Shown piece by piece: positions 1 through 7,462 of a stretch of DNA of 7,462 bases. Below the pieces are notes generated by a model, which made no database searches, was not told the DNA's origin, and saw nothing but the letters and a program-made list of their open reading frames with translations. The stretch is from Verrucomicrobiota bacterium (lineage in GTDB: Bacteria; Verrucomicrobiota; Kiritimatiellia; CAIQIC01; Lenti-01). The DNA lies in NCBI GenBank assembly GCA_003451935.1, contig DMJA01000199.1, positions 1 to 7,462 on the forward strand, read 5' to 3'. Position numbers and translations under genes: made by a program. Numbering within the stretch: the stretch's first letter is position 1; every line of letters starts with the position of its first letter.

Positions 1-173
1 GCACCTGGAAGCTGGCTGAAGTCGTTGCTGACCCGCAGCCCCTGCCCCGGGGCGAAGTCTGGCCCTCCGCCTCCAATTTGATGCCCCTGACCGAAGCAAA
101 TTGGCACAAGCGCCAATGCAACGCCCCCGAGAACCCATACAACGATCTTACCAACCCAACGCCGACCCTTCAT
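1..173 (-). CDS. Exported protein of unknown function, N-terminal part only
   Basis: This is the first 57 codons of a minus-strand gene that runs off the left edge. The ATG at 173-171 is preceded by GGAAGG (plus-strand ccttcc, 182-187) with an 8-nt spacer, a good ribosome-binding site that supports this start. The peptide begins MKGRRWVGKIVVWVLGGVAL and continues with a short hydrophobic run ending near ICFGQG. This is a textbook Sec signal peptide: basic n-region (K2, R4, R5, K9), hydrophobic core at about residues 10-27, and a likely signal peptidase I site near CFG-Q. The mature part seen so far (about 30 residues) is rich in glycine and proline (HQIGGGGPDFAPGQG) and matches no family I recognise. 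The protein is therefore probably periplasmic, outer-membrane or secreted. Its function cannot be told from this fragment. Confidence 0.72.
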   Translation of the reverse strand, partial: MKGRRWVGKIVVWVLGGVALALVPICFGQGHQIGGGGPDFAPGQGLRVSNDFSQLPG

Positions 174-300
174 GCCCACAACCTTCCGGCTTTCTCCCCG
201 GAGAGCCACGCCTCTGAGAGTGTACCCAATGTATGTGGACGATGATTAGGAAGTAAATGAAAATTTTGTTAATTCCCTTGATGACAGGCAGTTCGGCATC

Positions 301-326
301 GGTATTGTTCAATGTTAGACAATACC
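301..326. repeat. Inverted repeat, 8-bp arms
   Basis: GGTATTGT (301-308) and ACAATACC (319-326) are perfect reverse complements separated by a 10-base spacer (TCAATGTTAG). Such a repeat could be a binding site for a dimeric regulator or form an RNA hairpin. It lies about 130-155 nt upstream of the left-edge exported-protein gene. That is rather far for a repressor site but possible for an activator. No function can be assigned from sequence alone. Confidence 0.5.
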
Positions 327-502
327 TGTATCATCCCAAGTCGAATGAAATGTCGGCTCATGCCTGGACACTTTTGGGCCGAACGACGGACTCTGCACCT
401 TGACAATCACGGCCAGCAGGTTCAGATACTCGATCGGCTAGACGGACAGGGTTCGACGCCGTGTGAACTACGCCGGAAATGTCACTGTTCGGCTGGCCCT
501 TG

Positions 503-572
503 GGCTGTCCACCAAATGCGGGGGCAAGGCCCGCTTCTCATCAACAAGGCTGTCCACCAAATGTAGGCCCGC
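503..572. repeat. Two imperfect direct repeat units with a shared 16-bp core
   Basis: The 16-mer GGCTGTCCACCAAATG occurs exactly at 503-518 and again at 548-563, a period of 45 bp. Each copy is followed by AGGCCCGC (527-534 and 565-572), so the units are 503-534 and 548-572. They differ by 7 extra bases between core and tail in the first unit. In the first unit those bases create a small hairpin, GCGGG (518-522) with CCCGC (530-534). In the second unit the tail is one arm of the stem-loop at 565-586. This could be a pair of short intergenic repeats or a remnant of a mobile element. Two copies are too few to decide. Confidence 0.55.
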
Positions 573-586
573 GTTTCCGCAGGCCT
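565..586 (-). terminator. GAAA-capped stem-loop after lemA, possible terminator
   Basis: Read on the minus strand, AGGCCTGCG - GAAA - CGCGGGCCT forms a 9-bp stem with a GNRA tetraloop, starting about 19 nt after the lemA stop codon. The stem includes one T-G wobble pair. On the plus strand the same position would be a C-A mismatch, so the structure is better formed in the lemA transcript. The downstream tract (ACATTTGG) is not a proper run of T, so intrinsic termination may be weak. The hairpin could instead protect the mRNA 3' end. Confidence 0.45.
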
Positions 587-605
587 TGCTGTTTTCACGC
601 CTCGA

Positions 606-1172
<567 letters not shown>

Positions 1173-1200
1173 GATTTTTCCTTCTGTTGTATTTTCTACA

Positions 1201-1950
1201 TCACCAGCCGCGGCTCGATCCACCCCCGCCCGAGCGCCCGCCGCCAAATCCGCCGAATCCGCCGCCGCCGGAACTCCCCCCGCTGCTCCAGCCAGAGGAG
1301 AGGCGTCCGTCCGATCCCCCGCCGCCCCGGCCCCCGCGCCGCGCCGACCGCGCGATCCAGATGAAAAGGAGGATGAAAAAAATCAGGAAAATGAGGATTG
1401 GGATCGGGCTGCCATTGGCCGCGGCGGCCTCCGGCAGGGCCTCGCCGCCCATCACCGCCATCAGGATCTGGGCGCCATCGATCAGCCCCTGCGCGTAGTC
1501 GCCCTCCTTGAAGCGCGGAACAATATATTCGTCCTGGATGCGGCCGGTCTTGGCATCGTTCAAGACACCTTCGAGGCCATAGCCGACCTCGATGCGCATC
1601 TTGCGGTCCTCCATGGCCGCCAACAGGAGGACGCCGTTGTCCTTGCCTTTTTCGCCGATGCCCCATTGTTCGAACAACTTCACCGCAAAGTCGTCGATTT
1701 CGCCGCCCTGCAGGGATTTCAGCGCCACCACGGCCAATTGCGCGCCATTCGTCTGGCGCAGCGCGACAAGGCGGCTTTCCAGCGCCGCCTTCTGCTCCTG
1801 CGTGAACACCCCCGCCCAGTCGCTCACGTTCCCCTGCGGCGAGAGTCCTTCCCGGAACCGGTCCGATTCGATTTTCCCATCCTGTCCACAGGCGCAGGAA
1901 ATGGATAAGCCGAGCGCCGCCGCCCAGAGGACATGTCGCTTCCACCACAT
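1201..1950 (-). CDS. TPM-domain (YgcG-type) membrane protein with Gly/Ser-rich tail
   Basis: This 249-residue protein has an N-terminal signal sequence (residues 1-22, basic start then AAALGLSIS, cleavage near CACG-Q). A TPM domain follows at about 40-165, recognised by the block VSDWAGVFT, the central GVLLLAAMEDRKMRIEVGYG (106-125) and LEGVL. One transmembrane helix lies at about 182-200 (PIPILIFLIFFILLFIWIA). The tail (206-249) is almost all Gly and Ser and ends in SSRGW, much like the GG...SGSW tail common in YgcG-type proteins. The TPM domain therefore faces the periplasm if the signal sequence is cleaved. Some TPM proteins have been assigned phosphatase activity or a role in photosystem II repair, but for bacterial YgcG/LemA pairs the function is unclear. 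The ATG at 1950 has no strong Shine-Dalgarno sequence. It was chosen because the signal peptide starts there. It is the first gene of a unit with lemA and is divergent from the cupin gene. Confidence 0.9.
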   Translation of the reverse strand: MWWKRHVLWAAALGLSISCACGQDGKIESDRFREGLSPQGNVSDWAGVFTQEQKAALESRLVALRQTNGAQLAVVALKSLQGGEIDDFAVKLFEQWGIGEKGKDNGVLLLAAMEDRKMRIEVGYGLEGVLNDAKTGRIQDEYIVPRFKEGDYAQGLIDGAQILMAVMGGEALPEAAAANGSPIPILIFLIFFILLFIWIARSARRGGRGGGGSDGRLSSGWSSGGSSGGGGFGGFGGGRSGGGGSSRGW

Positions 1951-1991
1951 GCCCAGACGTTATCAAAACCAGACCCGCCCGCGATATTTTT

Positions 1992-2019
1992 TTGAAAATC
2001 CGGTTTTCCGGGGTAGGCT
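1992..2019 (+). promoter_or_regulatory. Candidate promoter of the cupin gene
   Basis: TTGAAA (1992-1997) and TAGGCT (2014-2019), 16 nt apart, resemble a sigma-70-type -35/-10 pair. Transcription would start about 20 nt before the GTG start. Between the boxes lie overlapping inverted repeats: GAAAA (1994-1998) with TTTTC (2004-2008), and CCGG (2000-2003) with CCGG (2008-2011) around TTTT. They could be an operator. The assignment rests on pattern only. A promoter for the divergent TPM-lemA unit must also lie in the 96-bp gap 1951-2046, but I cannot place it. Confidence 0.35.
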
Positions 2020-2033
2020 CCTTGTTTAAATCC

Positions 2034-2040
2034 AAAGGAG
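2034..2040 (+). promoter_or_regulatory. Ribosome-binding site that fixes the cupin GTG start
   Basis: AAAGGAG lies 6 nt before the GTG at 2047. The next in-frame ATG (codon 14) has no comparable sequence upstream, so the GTG start is preferred. Confidence 0.8.
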
Positions 2041-2046
2041 AAACCC

Positions 2047-2397
2047 GTGGCCGAGACCCCGAAAACAGTAAAAAGCAACAACCTGATGTCCACCGCCATT
2101 CCCATGGCCGGACTGGTGGCGGTGGCGCCCGGCGCCGTGGTCAGCCGCACCGTCATTTCCAAGAAAGCCGGAACGGTTACGTTGTTCGCGTTCGACAAGG
2201 GCCAGGGACTGAGCACCCATTCGGCGCCTTATGACGCGATGGTCTGGATCCTCGACGGCGAAGTGGCCATCACGATCGACGGCAAGAAGCTGCGCGCCAA
2301 GTCCGGCGACATGGTCCTCATGCCCGCCAACCTGCCCCACGCGCTCCACGCCAGCCGTCCCTTCAAGATGGCGCTGGTGATGATCAAGGAGAAGTGA
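2047..2397 (+). CDS. Small single-domain cupin protein
   Basis: This 116-residue protein is a compact cupin of the conserved type that reads SRT-I---AGTVTLFAFD-GQGLS-H-APYDA. Seen here: SRTVISKKAGTVTLFAFDKG (33-52), cupin motif 1 around GLSTHSAPYDAMVWILDGEV (54-73), the internal GDMVLMPANLPHALHA (87-102) as motif 2, and a closing strand ending in MALVMIKEK. Likely metal ligands are H58 (motif 1) and H98 (motif 2). The usual second His and Glu of motif 1 are not in their standard places (Y62, D63 instead), so metal binding may be altered. There is no signal peptide, so it is probably cytosolic. No substrate can be assigned. It starts with GTG after a strong ribosome-binding site. It is the only plus-strand gene in the window, divergent from the TPM-lemA unit and convergent with the peptidase-like gene, which it overlaps by 14 bp. 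Confidence 0.92.
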   Translation: MAETPKTVKSNNLMSTAIPMAGLVAVAPGAVVSRTVISKKAGTVTLFAFDKGQGLSTHSAPYDAMVWILDGEVAITIDGKKLRAKSGDMVLMPANLPHALHASRPFKMALVMIKEK

Positions 2398-3775
2398 GCC
2401 GATCCTCGGCTTCGTCCACATAGTTCTGCCAGCGGGTGCGGGGCAGGCCGGAGGATGCGGGCGGCGGGGCGGCGAAATCATCGGCGACGGGCCGGTCGAA
2501 GGAATCCACGTAGCGCTTGCGGGTCTGGTGGCTTTCCAGGAAATCCTGGTGGGCGCGTTCGGCGCGCAGCCAAAGCTGGTTCAGCGCGACCTGCCAAGTG
2601 GCATCGTCCGGCGGCCGCAACTGGCCTTTCCCGGCGCGGGGACGCCGCCACCACGAATGCTTCTGGGGCGGCGGCATGCCGAGCTGGTCGAAGAAGGCCG
2701 CATAGGAGGCCAGCACGCCCCGCAAGGCGGGCACCGCGCCCAGTTCGAGGCTTTGCACCTGCAGGGACAGCGACGCGGCCACCGGCACCGTCCACGGCTG
2801 ACCGCGGTATTCCACAAGCTCGCGCGCGAACATCTCCTGCGGGACCTCCTCTGGAATGGCCTCGGCCAAATCCCGCGGGCGGAAATTCAAGGTCTGCAGC
2901 AGTTTCTCCTCTACTTGGAGGCTCCGGTCGCCCCAGGCCTCCGCATGGCGGCTCCGGGCGCGTTGATCGAGATGTTCCCGCCAGGCTTCCTCGGGTTTAC
3001 GGTCGCGCAAAACCCGGCTGTGCGCGCGAAGCCACGCGGCATCGACGGGTTGGCGGGTGCCGACGGCCTTGAACAGGGCGGCCCACGCATCCAGATCGCC
3101 ATCGGGAAACAGGAATTCCACCGCGGCGGCGGCATAAGCCTTCTCGCGCCAGCGCCCCGGCGGGAGGGTTTCCAACTTGACGACCTGCGCCAGCGGCATC
3201 GTGCGCCCCTCGCCGATCTCGCGCGAAATCCAGTCGCGGTTCCGCGAGCGCAGCGCCGCCTGCGAATTCTGGACCAGCCCGGCGGAAATCCAATCGGGAA
3301 CGGTCGCGCCCATGCCCGTGCGCTGCCCGGCGGGCGTGTATTCCGCCGCATAGCGGTTCAGCAACAGCCAGCAGGCGCCCTCCAGCAAGTCCTCTTCGTC
3401 GAGCCGGACCGTCCCCGGCACCACCAGGCGCTGGTAGAAATGCCCGTCGTCCCACCCCTGCACCTTCAGCACCTGGGCCCCCGGCGACGACGAACTCTGC
3501 ACCATGACGCCCAGCACCTGGCCGCGCTGCATCGGCAGGGGCATGCCGGTCTGCTTCTCCACCTTGTCCGCCTGTTCGGAGAGTTTGCGCGCCAGCACCA
3601 TGTTCTCGGCGGAAGTCATGCCCGACACCATGAAGCGGCGGTCGGCGCTGTAGATGGCCGCGCGGCCGGGCTTGCCCGGGCGGAGCGGCTCGACTTGCGC
3701 CTGCGCTCCAGCGGCGCACGCCAGGGCCAGCCAAGCCAAGAGGCACGTTCGATTCGTTGCCGGCCGACGCTGCAT
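2384..3775 (-). CDS. Secreted protein resembling an MA-type metallopeptidase without the active site
   Basis: This 463-residue protein begins with a Sec signal peptide (residues 1-26, hydrophobic core CLLAWLALACAAGA, cleavage after AQA). Residues about 38-260 follow the plan of peptidase-MA-like (gluzincin) domains: a strand-rich start (AAIYSADRRFMVSG), then DEEDLLEGACWLLLNRYAAE (126-145) where such enzymes carry the zinc-binding HExxH helix, then VPDWISAGLVQ (159-169) where they carry P-W--EGLA with the third zinc ligand, then a helical tail (EKAYAAAAVEFLFPDGDLDAW). Neither HExxH nor the third Glu is present, so I infer a non-catalytic relative. Assignment to the fold is by pattern, not by search. 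The C-terminal 200 residues are helical, with no family recognised. The ATG at 3775 begins 2 nt after the ettA stop and has no clear Shine-Dalgarno sequence, which suggests translational coupling. A longer in-frame extension inside ettA is rejected because it lacks the signal peptide at its start. The stop codon lies inside the cupin gene. Confidence 0.8.
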   Translation of the reverse strand: MQRRPATNRTCLLAWLALACAAGAQAQVEPLRPGKPGRAAIYSADRRFMVSGMTSAENMVLARKLSEQADKVEKQTGMPLPMQRGQVLGVMVQSSSSPGAQVLKVQGWDDGHFYQRLVVPGTVRLDEEDLLEGACWLLLNRYAAEYTPAGQRTGMGATVPDWISAGLVQNSQAALRSRNRDWISREIGEGRTMPLAQVVKLETLPPGRWREKAYAAAAVEFLFPDGDLDAWAALFKAVGTRQPVDAAWLRAHSRVLRDRKPEEAWREHLDQRARSRHAEAWGDRSLQVEEKLLQTLNFRPRDLAEAIPEEVPQEMFARELVEYRGQPWTVPVAASLSLQVQSLELGAVPALRGVLASYAAFFDQLGMPPPQKHSWWRRPRAGKGQLRPPDDATWQVALNQLWLRAERAHQDFLESHQTRKRYVDSFDRPVADDFAAPPPASSGLPRTRWQNYVDEAEDRLTSP

Positions 3776-3777
3776 GG

Positions 3778-5445
<1,668 letters not shown>

Positions 5446-5475
5446 GGGAATCTCCTCGTCGAAAACGCGCCCGGA

Positions 5476-6519
5476 TCAAGGCGCCGGAAAGACCTGCACG
5501 GTCACCGTGCGGTTCAAGCGCCGGTTCGCAGGACTGTCGTTCGGGAACGGGGCCTGCCCCGGCGCGCCCGGCTGCGCCTCGAAAACCAGACCCTTGCCCG
5601 TGCGCGCAAACTGCGCCAGGTGCTCGGTGGCCACCTTGGCGCGCGCCGCGGCCAAATCGGCGTTGTCCTGGAACTGCGGAGTCGGCTTGCTCATCGGCAC
5701 ATCGTCGGTATAGCCCGTCACGACCACGCGCGTCCCGGCCTTCAGCGTCGCCAATTTCGCCGCAACGGCCTTCAATGCGCGCCACCCCTCCACCGAGATC
5801 CGGTCGGTGGACACGAATACGGGGTCGGTGAACCTCACCAGATAGGCTCCTCCGCCCAAGGAAATCTCCGTACCCGGGATTTTCCAGTCCGGCGCGGGAA
5901 GGGCCGGCGGCGAGGACACCGGTGACGGAGCCGCGGAAACCGGCGCGGCCGGCACCCTGGCCTCTTCCGCCGACGGCGCCGGGGCCATGTCGGCGGAAGG
6001 TTCCGGATTTTCCGCGGGGCCGCGGGGACGGGCGGTCCAAAAGGCGACCAGCCCCACCAGCACAATCAAAACGACCACAAGCGAAACCATGCGGCGATCC
6101 ATTTCGACGCCTGCAAACCAGGCGGAAATACGCGCAATCGGCGAGGAGCGTGGCCGGGAGGGCGACCGAGGCGGAGGGGGTGGCACCGGCGCAGGGGCAT
6201 AGCGGGGACGATGATAAATGCCCGTGCGCAGCGGGTGCGCTTCGCCCGATGGCGTGGACGGCTCGACGGGACGGGATGCGCCGGACTCGGACAGCACCGC
6301 CCGCACATCGGCGGACACGTCCGAAGGCGGCGCGGAAGAGGAAGGCAGGACCATCTCGGGCTCCGGCCGGGTTTCCGGCGCCGGCATCGCAAACTTCGGC
6401 GACGTGGCGGCGCGATCCGTAAGCGACGAAAACAAATCCAGCTGCCGCGAAGCCGGATCCTTGACATGGCCCTTCCGGCTGTTCATCTTGCCTTGCAGCG
6501 CATTCGAGAGTTCGCCCAT
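5476..6519 (-). CDS. Single-pass membrane protein with OmpA/MotB-like peptidoglycan-binding domain
   Basis: This 347-residue protein has four parts. Residues 1-140 are polar, proline-rich and probably disordered, with a QLDLF pentapeptide at 26-30. One transmembrane helix lies at 144-163, preceded by DRR, so the N-terminus should be cytoplasmic. A Pro/Ala linker spans 165-215. An OmpA/MotB-like domain spans about 217-345, with YLVRFTDPVF, VVVTGYTDDVPM (265-276), DNADLAAARAKVATEHL (285-301) and NRRLNRTVTVQV (332-343). By comparison with OmpA, D272 and R293 fit the two residues that hold diaminopimelate, so peptidoglycan binding is likely. The membrane helix has no Asp, unlike MotB, so a flagellar stator role is unlikely. 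The ATG at 6519 follows GGAGGAA (plus-strand 6525-6531), a strong site. It lies 26 nt after leuS and 30 nt before ettA. Its partner proteins are unknown. Confidence 0.88.
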   Translation of the reverse strand: MGELSNALQGKMNSRKGHVKDPASRQLDLFSSLTDRAATSPKFAMPAPETRPEPEMVLPSSSAPPSDVSADVRAVLSESGASRPVEPSTPSGEAHPLRTGIYHRPRYAPAPVPPPPPRSPSRPRSSPIARISAWFAGVEMDRRMVSLVVVLIVLVGLVAFWTARPRGPAENPEPSADMAPAPSAEEARVPAAPVSAAPSPVSSPPALPAPDWKIPGTEISLGGGAYLVRFTDPVFVSTDRISVEGWRALKAVAAKLATLKAGTRVVVTGYTDDVPMSKPTPQFQDNADLAAARAKVATEHLAQFARTGKGLVFEAQPGAPGQAPFPNDSPANRRLNRTVTVQVFPAP

Positions 6520-6545
6520 CTTCGTTCCTCCGTGCCCGGGGCGCC

Positions 6546-7462
6546 TCAGCCCGCCACCACCAGGTTCACCATCCGCTTCGGAATGAAAATCTTCTTCTGG
6601 ATCTCCTTGCCCGCGAGAAACGGCGCGGCCTCGGGGCAAGCCAGCGCCGCGGCCAGCACGGCTTCCTCTCCGGCCTCCGTCGGCACGCGGATGCGGCCGC
6701 GGACCTTGCCATTCACCTGCACGGGAATCTCCACCTCGGCTTCGCACAGATGCGCCTCGTCCCAGGCCGGCCACGGTTCGCGGGCCAGCGTATCCGCATG
6801 CCCCAGCCGGTTCCACAGCTCCTCCGCCAGATGCGGCGCGAACGGGCTCAGCAGCAGGATGAACGTGGACAGCATGGTGCGCGGAAGCTTCTCCCACGCC
6901 TGGGCCTCGTTCACGAAAATCATCATCGCGGAAATGGACGTGTTGTATTCCATCCGCTCGATGTCCCCGCTCACCTTCTTGATGACCGCATGCAGCGCGC
7001 GCAGCTGCGCCGGGGTCGGCCCGTCCTCCGACAGCTTGGGCGATGGATTGCCGGTCTCCTCGTCCACCACCAGGCGATAGACGCGGCTCAGGAAGCGCGA
7101 GACGCCCTCGACGCCCTTCATGCTCCACGGCTTCACCTGCGTGAGCGGACCCATGAACATTTCGTAGAGCCGCAGCGAATCCGCGCCGTATTGCTTCACG
7201 ATGTCGTCGGGATTGATGACGTTGCCGCGGCTCTTGCTCATCTTGAACGCGCGCGCTGAAACGCGGACCTCCGGATGCGTCTTCAGCACGAAGGAATCGC
7301 CCTGCTTCTGCAGATCGGCTTCGGGCATGCGGACGGCCTGGTATTTCTCGCCCGTGCGCCGGTCGCAGCCGTTGTCGTCCACGCCTTCCGCCGAGACCCA
7401 CGCGCCCGCCGCGTCGCGGTAGGCGTTGTATTCCATTTCGCCCAGGATCATGCCTTGGTTGA
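6546..7462 (-). CDS. leuS: Leucyl-tRNA synthetase, C-terminal part
   Basis: About 305 C-terminal residues of a class I aminoacyl-tRNA synthetase that charges tRNA-Leu with leucine. The rest lies beyond the right edge (whole enzymes usually have about 800-870 residues). In order, the fragment shows NQGMILGE at the edge, an insertion of about 50 residues where bacterial LeuS carries its leucine-specific insert, and the catalytic KMSKS loop within FKMSKSRGNVINPDDIVKQY (KMSKS at 7230-7244). It continues with GADSLRLYEMFMGPLTQVKPW, which is typical of LeuS, then the helical anticodon-binding domain ending in LLSPFAPHLAEELW. The C-terminal domain has VQVNGKVRGRIRVP and closes with IFIPKRMVNLVV. No break or missing motif is seen. 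The stop codon is 26 nt before the OmpA-like gene, which suggests co-transcription. Confidence 0.97.
   Translation of the reverse strand, partial: NQGMILGEMEYNAYRDAAGAWVSAEGVDDNGCDRRTGEKYQAVRMPEADLQKQGDSFVLKTHPEVRVSARAFKMSKSRGNVINPDDIVKQYGADSLRLYEMFMGPLTQVKPWSMKGVEGVSRFLSRVYRLVVDEETGNPSPKLSEDGPTPAQLRALHAVIKKVSGDIERMEYNTSISAMMIFVNEAQAWEKLPRTMLSTFILLLSPFAPHLAEELWNRLGHADTLAREPWPAWDEAHLCEAEVEIPVQVNGKVRGRIRVPTEAGEEAVLAAALACPEAAPFLAGKEIQKKIFIPKRMVNLVVAG

Larger units (their letters stand above)
174..605. other. Intergenic region without a convincing gene
   Basis: These 432 bases separate lemA from the left-edge exported-protein gene. Open frames here are short, overlap each other, have no good ribosome-binding site and give peptides rich in Cys, Arg and His without recognisable motifs. 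I regard them as chance frames. Positions 230-330 are visibly more AT-rich than the rest of the window and lie upstream of the left gene, so its promoter probably sits there, but I cannot choose a -10/-35 pair with confidence. The region also holds an 8-bp inverted repeat (301-326), a pair of direct repeats (503-572) and a stem-loop just past lemA (565-586), each listed separately. The change in base composition relative to the genes could mark a decayed insertion, but no transposase or clean terminal repeats are visible. Confidence 0.6.

Noticed and set aside
315..437. A minus-strand open stretch reading PIEYLNLLAVIVKVQ..., possibly the tail of a decayed transposase-like gene
   Set aside because: It is only 40 codons, has an in-frame stop immediately upstream and no start codon. 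The protein-like look is not enough to call a pseudogene.
445..470. A GGGTTCGACGCC stretch resembling a tRNA T-loop
   Set aside because: The flanking bases do not form a 5-bp T stem, and no acceptor, D or anticodon arms are found at the right distances.
312..566. An 84-codon plus-strand open frame in the intergenic region
   Set aside because: It has no Shine-Dalgarno sequence, ends inside the direct repeats, and its product has an unnatural mix of Cys, His, Arg and Gln with no motif.
6519..6546. A possible separate promoter between leuS and the OmpA-like gene
   Set aside because: The gap is only 26 nt and is taken up largely by the ribosome-binding site. There is no room for a convincing promoter.

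Overview
The window is GC-rich bacterial DNA with closely packed genes, Shine-Dalgarno starts and a Gram-negative-type set of exported proteins (an OmpA/MotB-type peptidoglycan-binding domain, LemA and TPM-domain proteins, Sec signal peptides). The gene content and style would fit the Verrucomicrobiota/Kiritimatiellota/Lentisphaerota (PVC) group, but no marker in the window proves this, and the taxonomic guess is weak.

Layout, right to left along the minus strand. (i) Positions 7462-2384 look like one operon: the C-terminal third of leucyl-tRNA synthetase (leuS, cut by the window edge), a single-pass membrane protein with a periplasmic OmpA/MotB-like domain, the ribosome-associated ABC-F ATPase EttA, and a secreted protein that resembles an MA-type metallopeptidase but lacks its active-site residues. 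The gaps are 26, 30 and 2 nt. (ii) On the plus strand, 2047-2397, sits a small single-domain cupin with its own GTG start and likely promoter. Its 3' end overlaps the 3' end of the peptidase-like gene by 14 bp. (iii) Divergent from the cupin is a two-gene minus-strand unit: a TPM-domain membrane protein (1950-1201) followed by lemA (1172-606), a common pairing. A GAAA-capped hairpin follows lemA and may end the transcript. (iv) Positions 174-605 hold no convincing gene, only small repeats and hairpins. (v) At the left edge is the 5' end of a minus-strand gene for an exported protein.

The genes fall into a translation part (leuS, ettA) and a cell-envelope part (OmpA-like, peptidase-like, TPM, LemA, the left-edge exported protein). 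Most of the window is ordinary. The points most worth a second look are the dead-looking metallopeptidase fold translationally tied to ettA, a QLDLF peptide in the cytoplasmic tail of the OmpA-like protein that matches the sliding-clamp-binding consensus, the tail-to-tail gene overlap, and the repeat/hairpin cluster downstream of lemA. I do not see a clear defence system, mobile element or CRISPR array.
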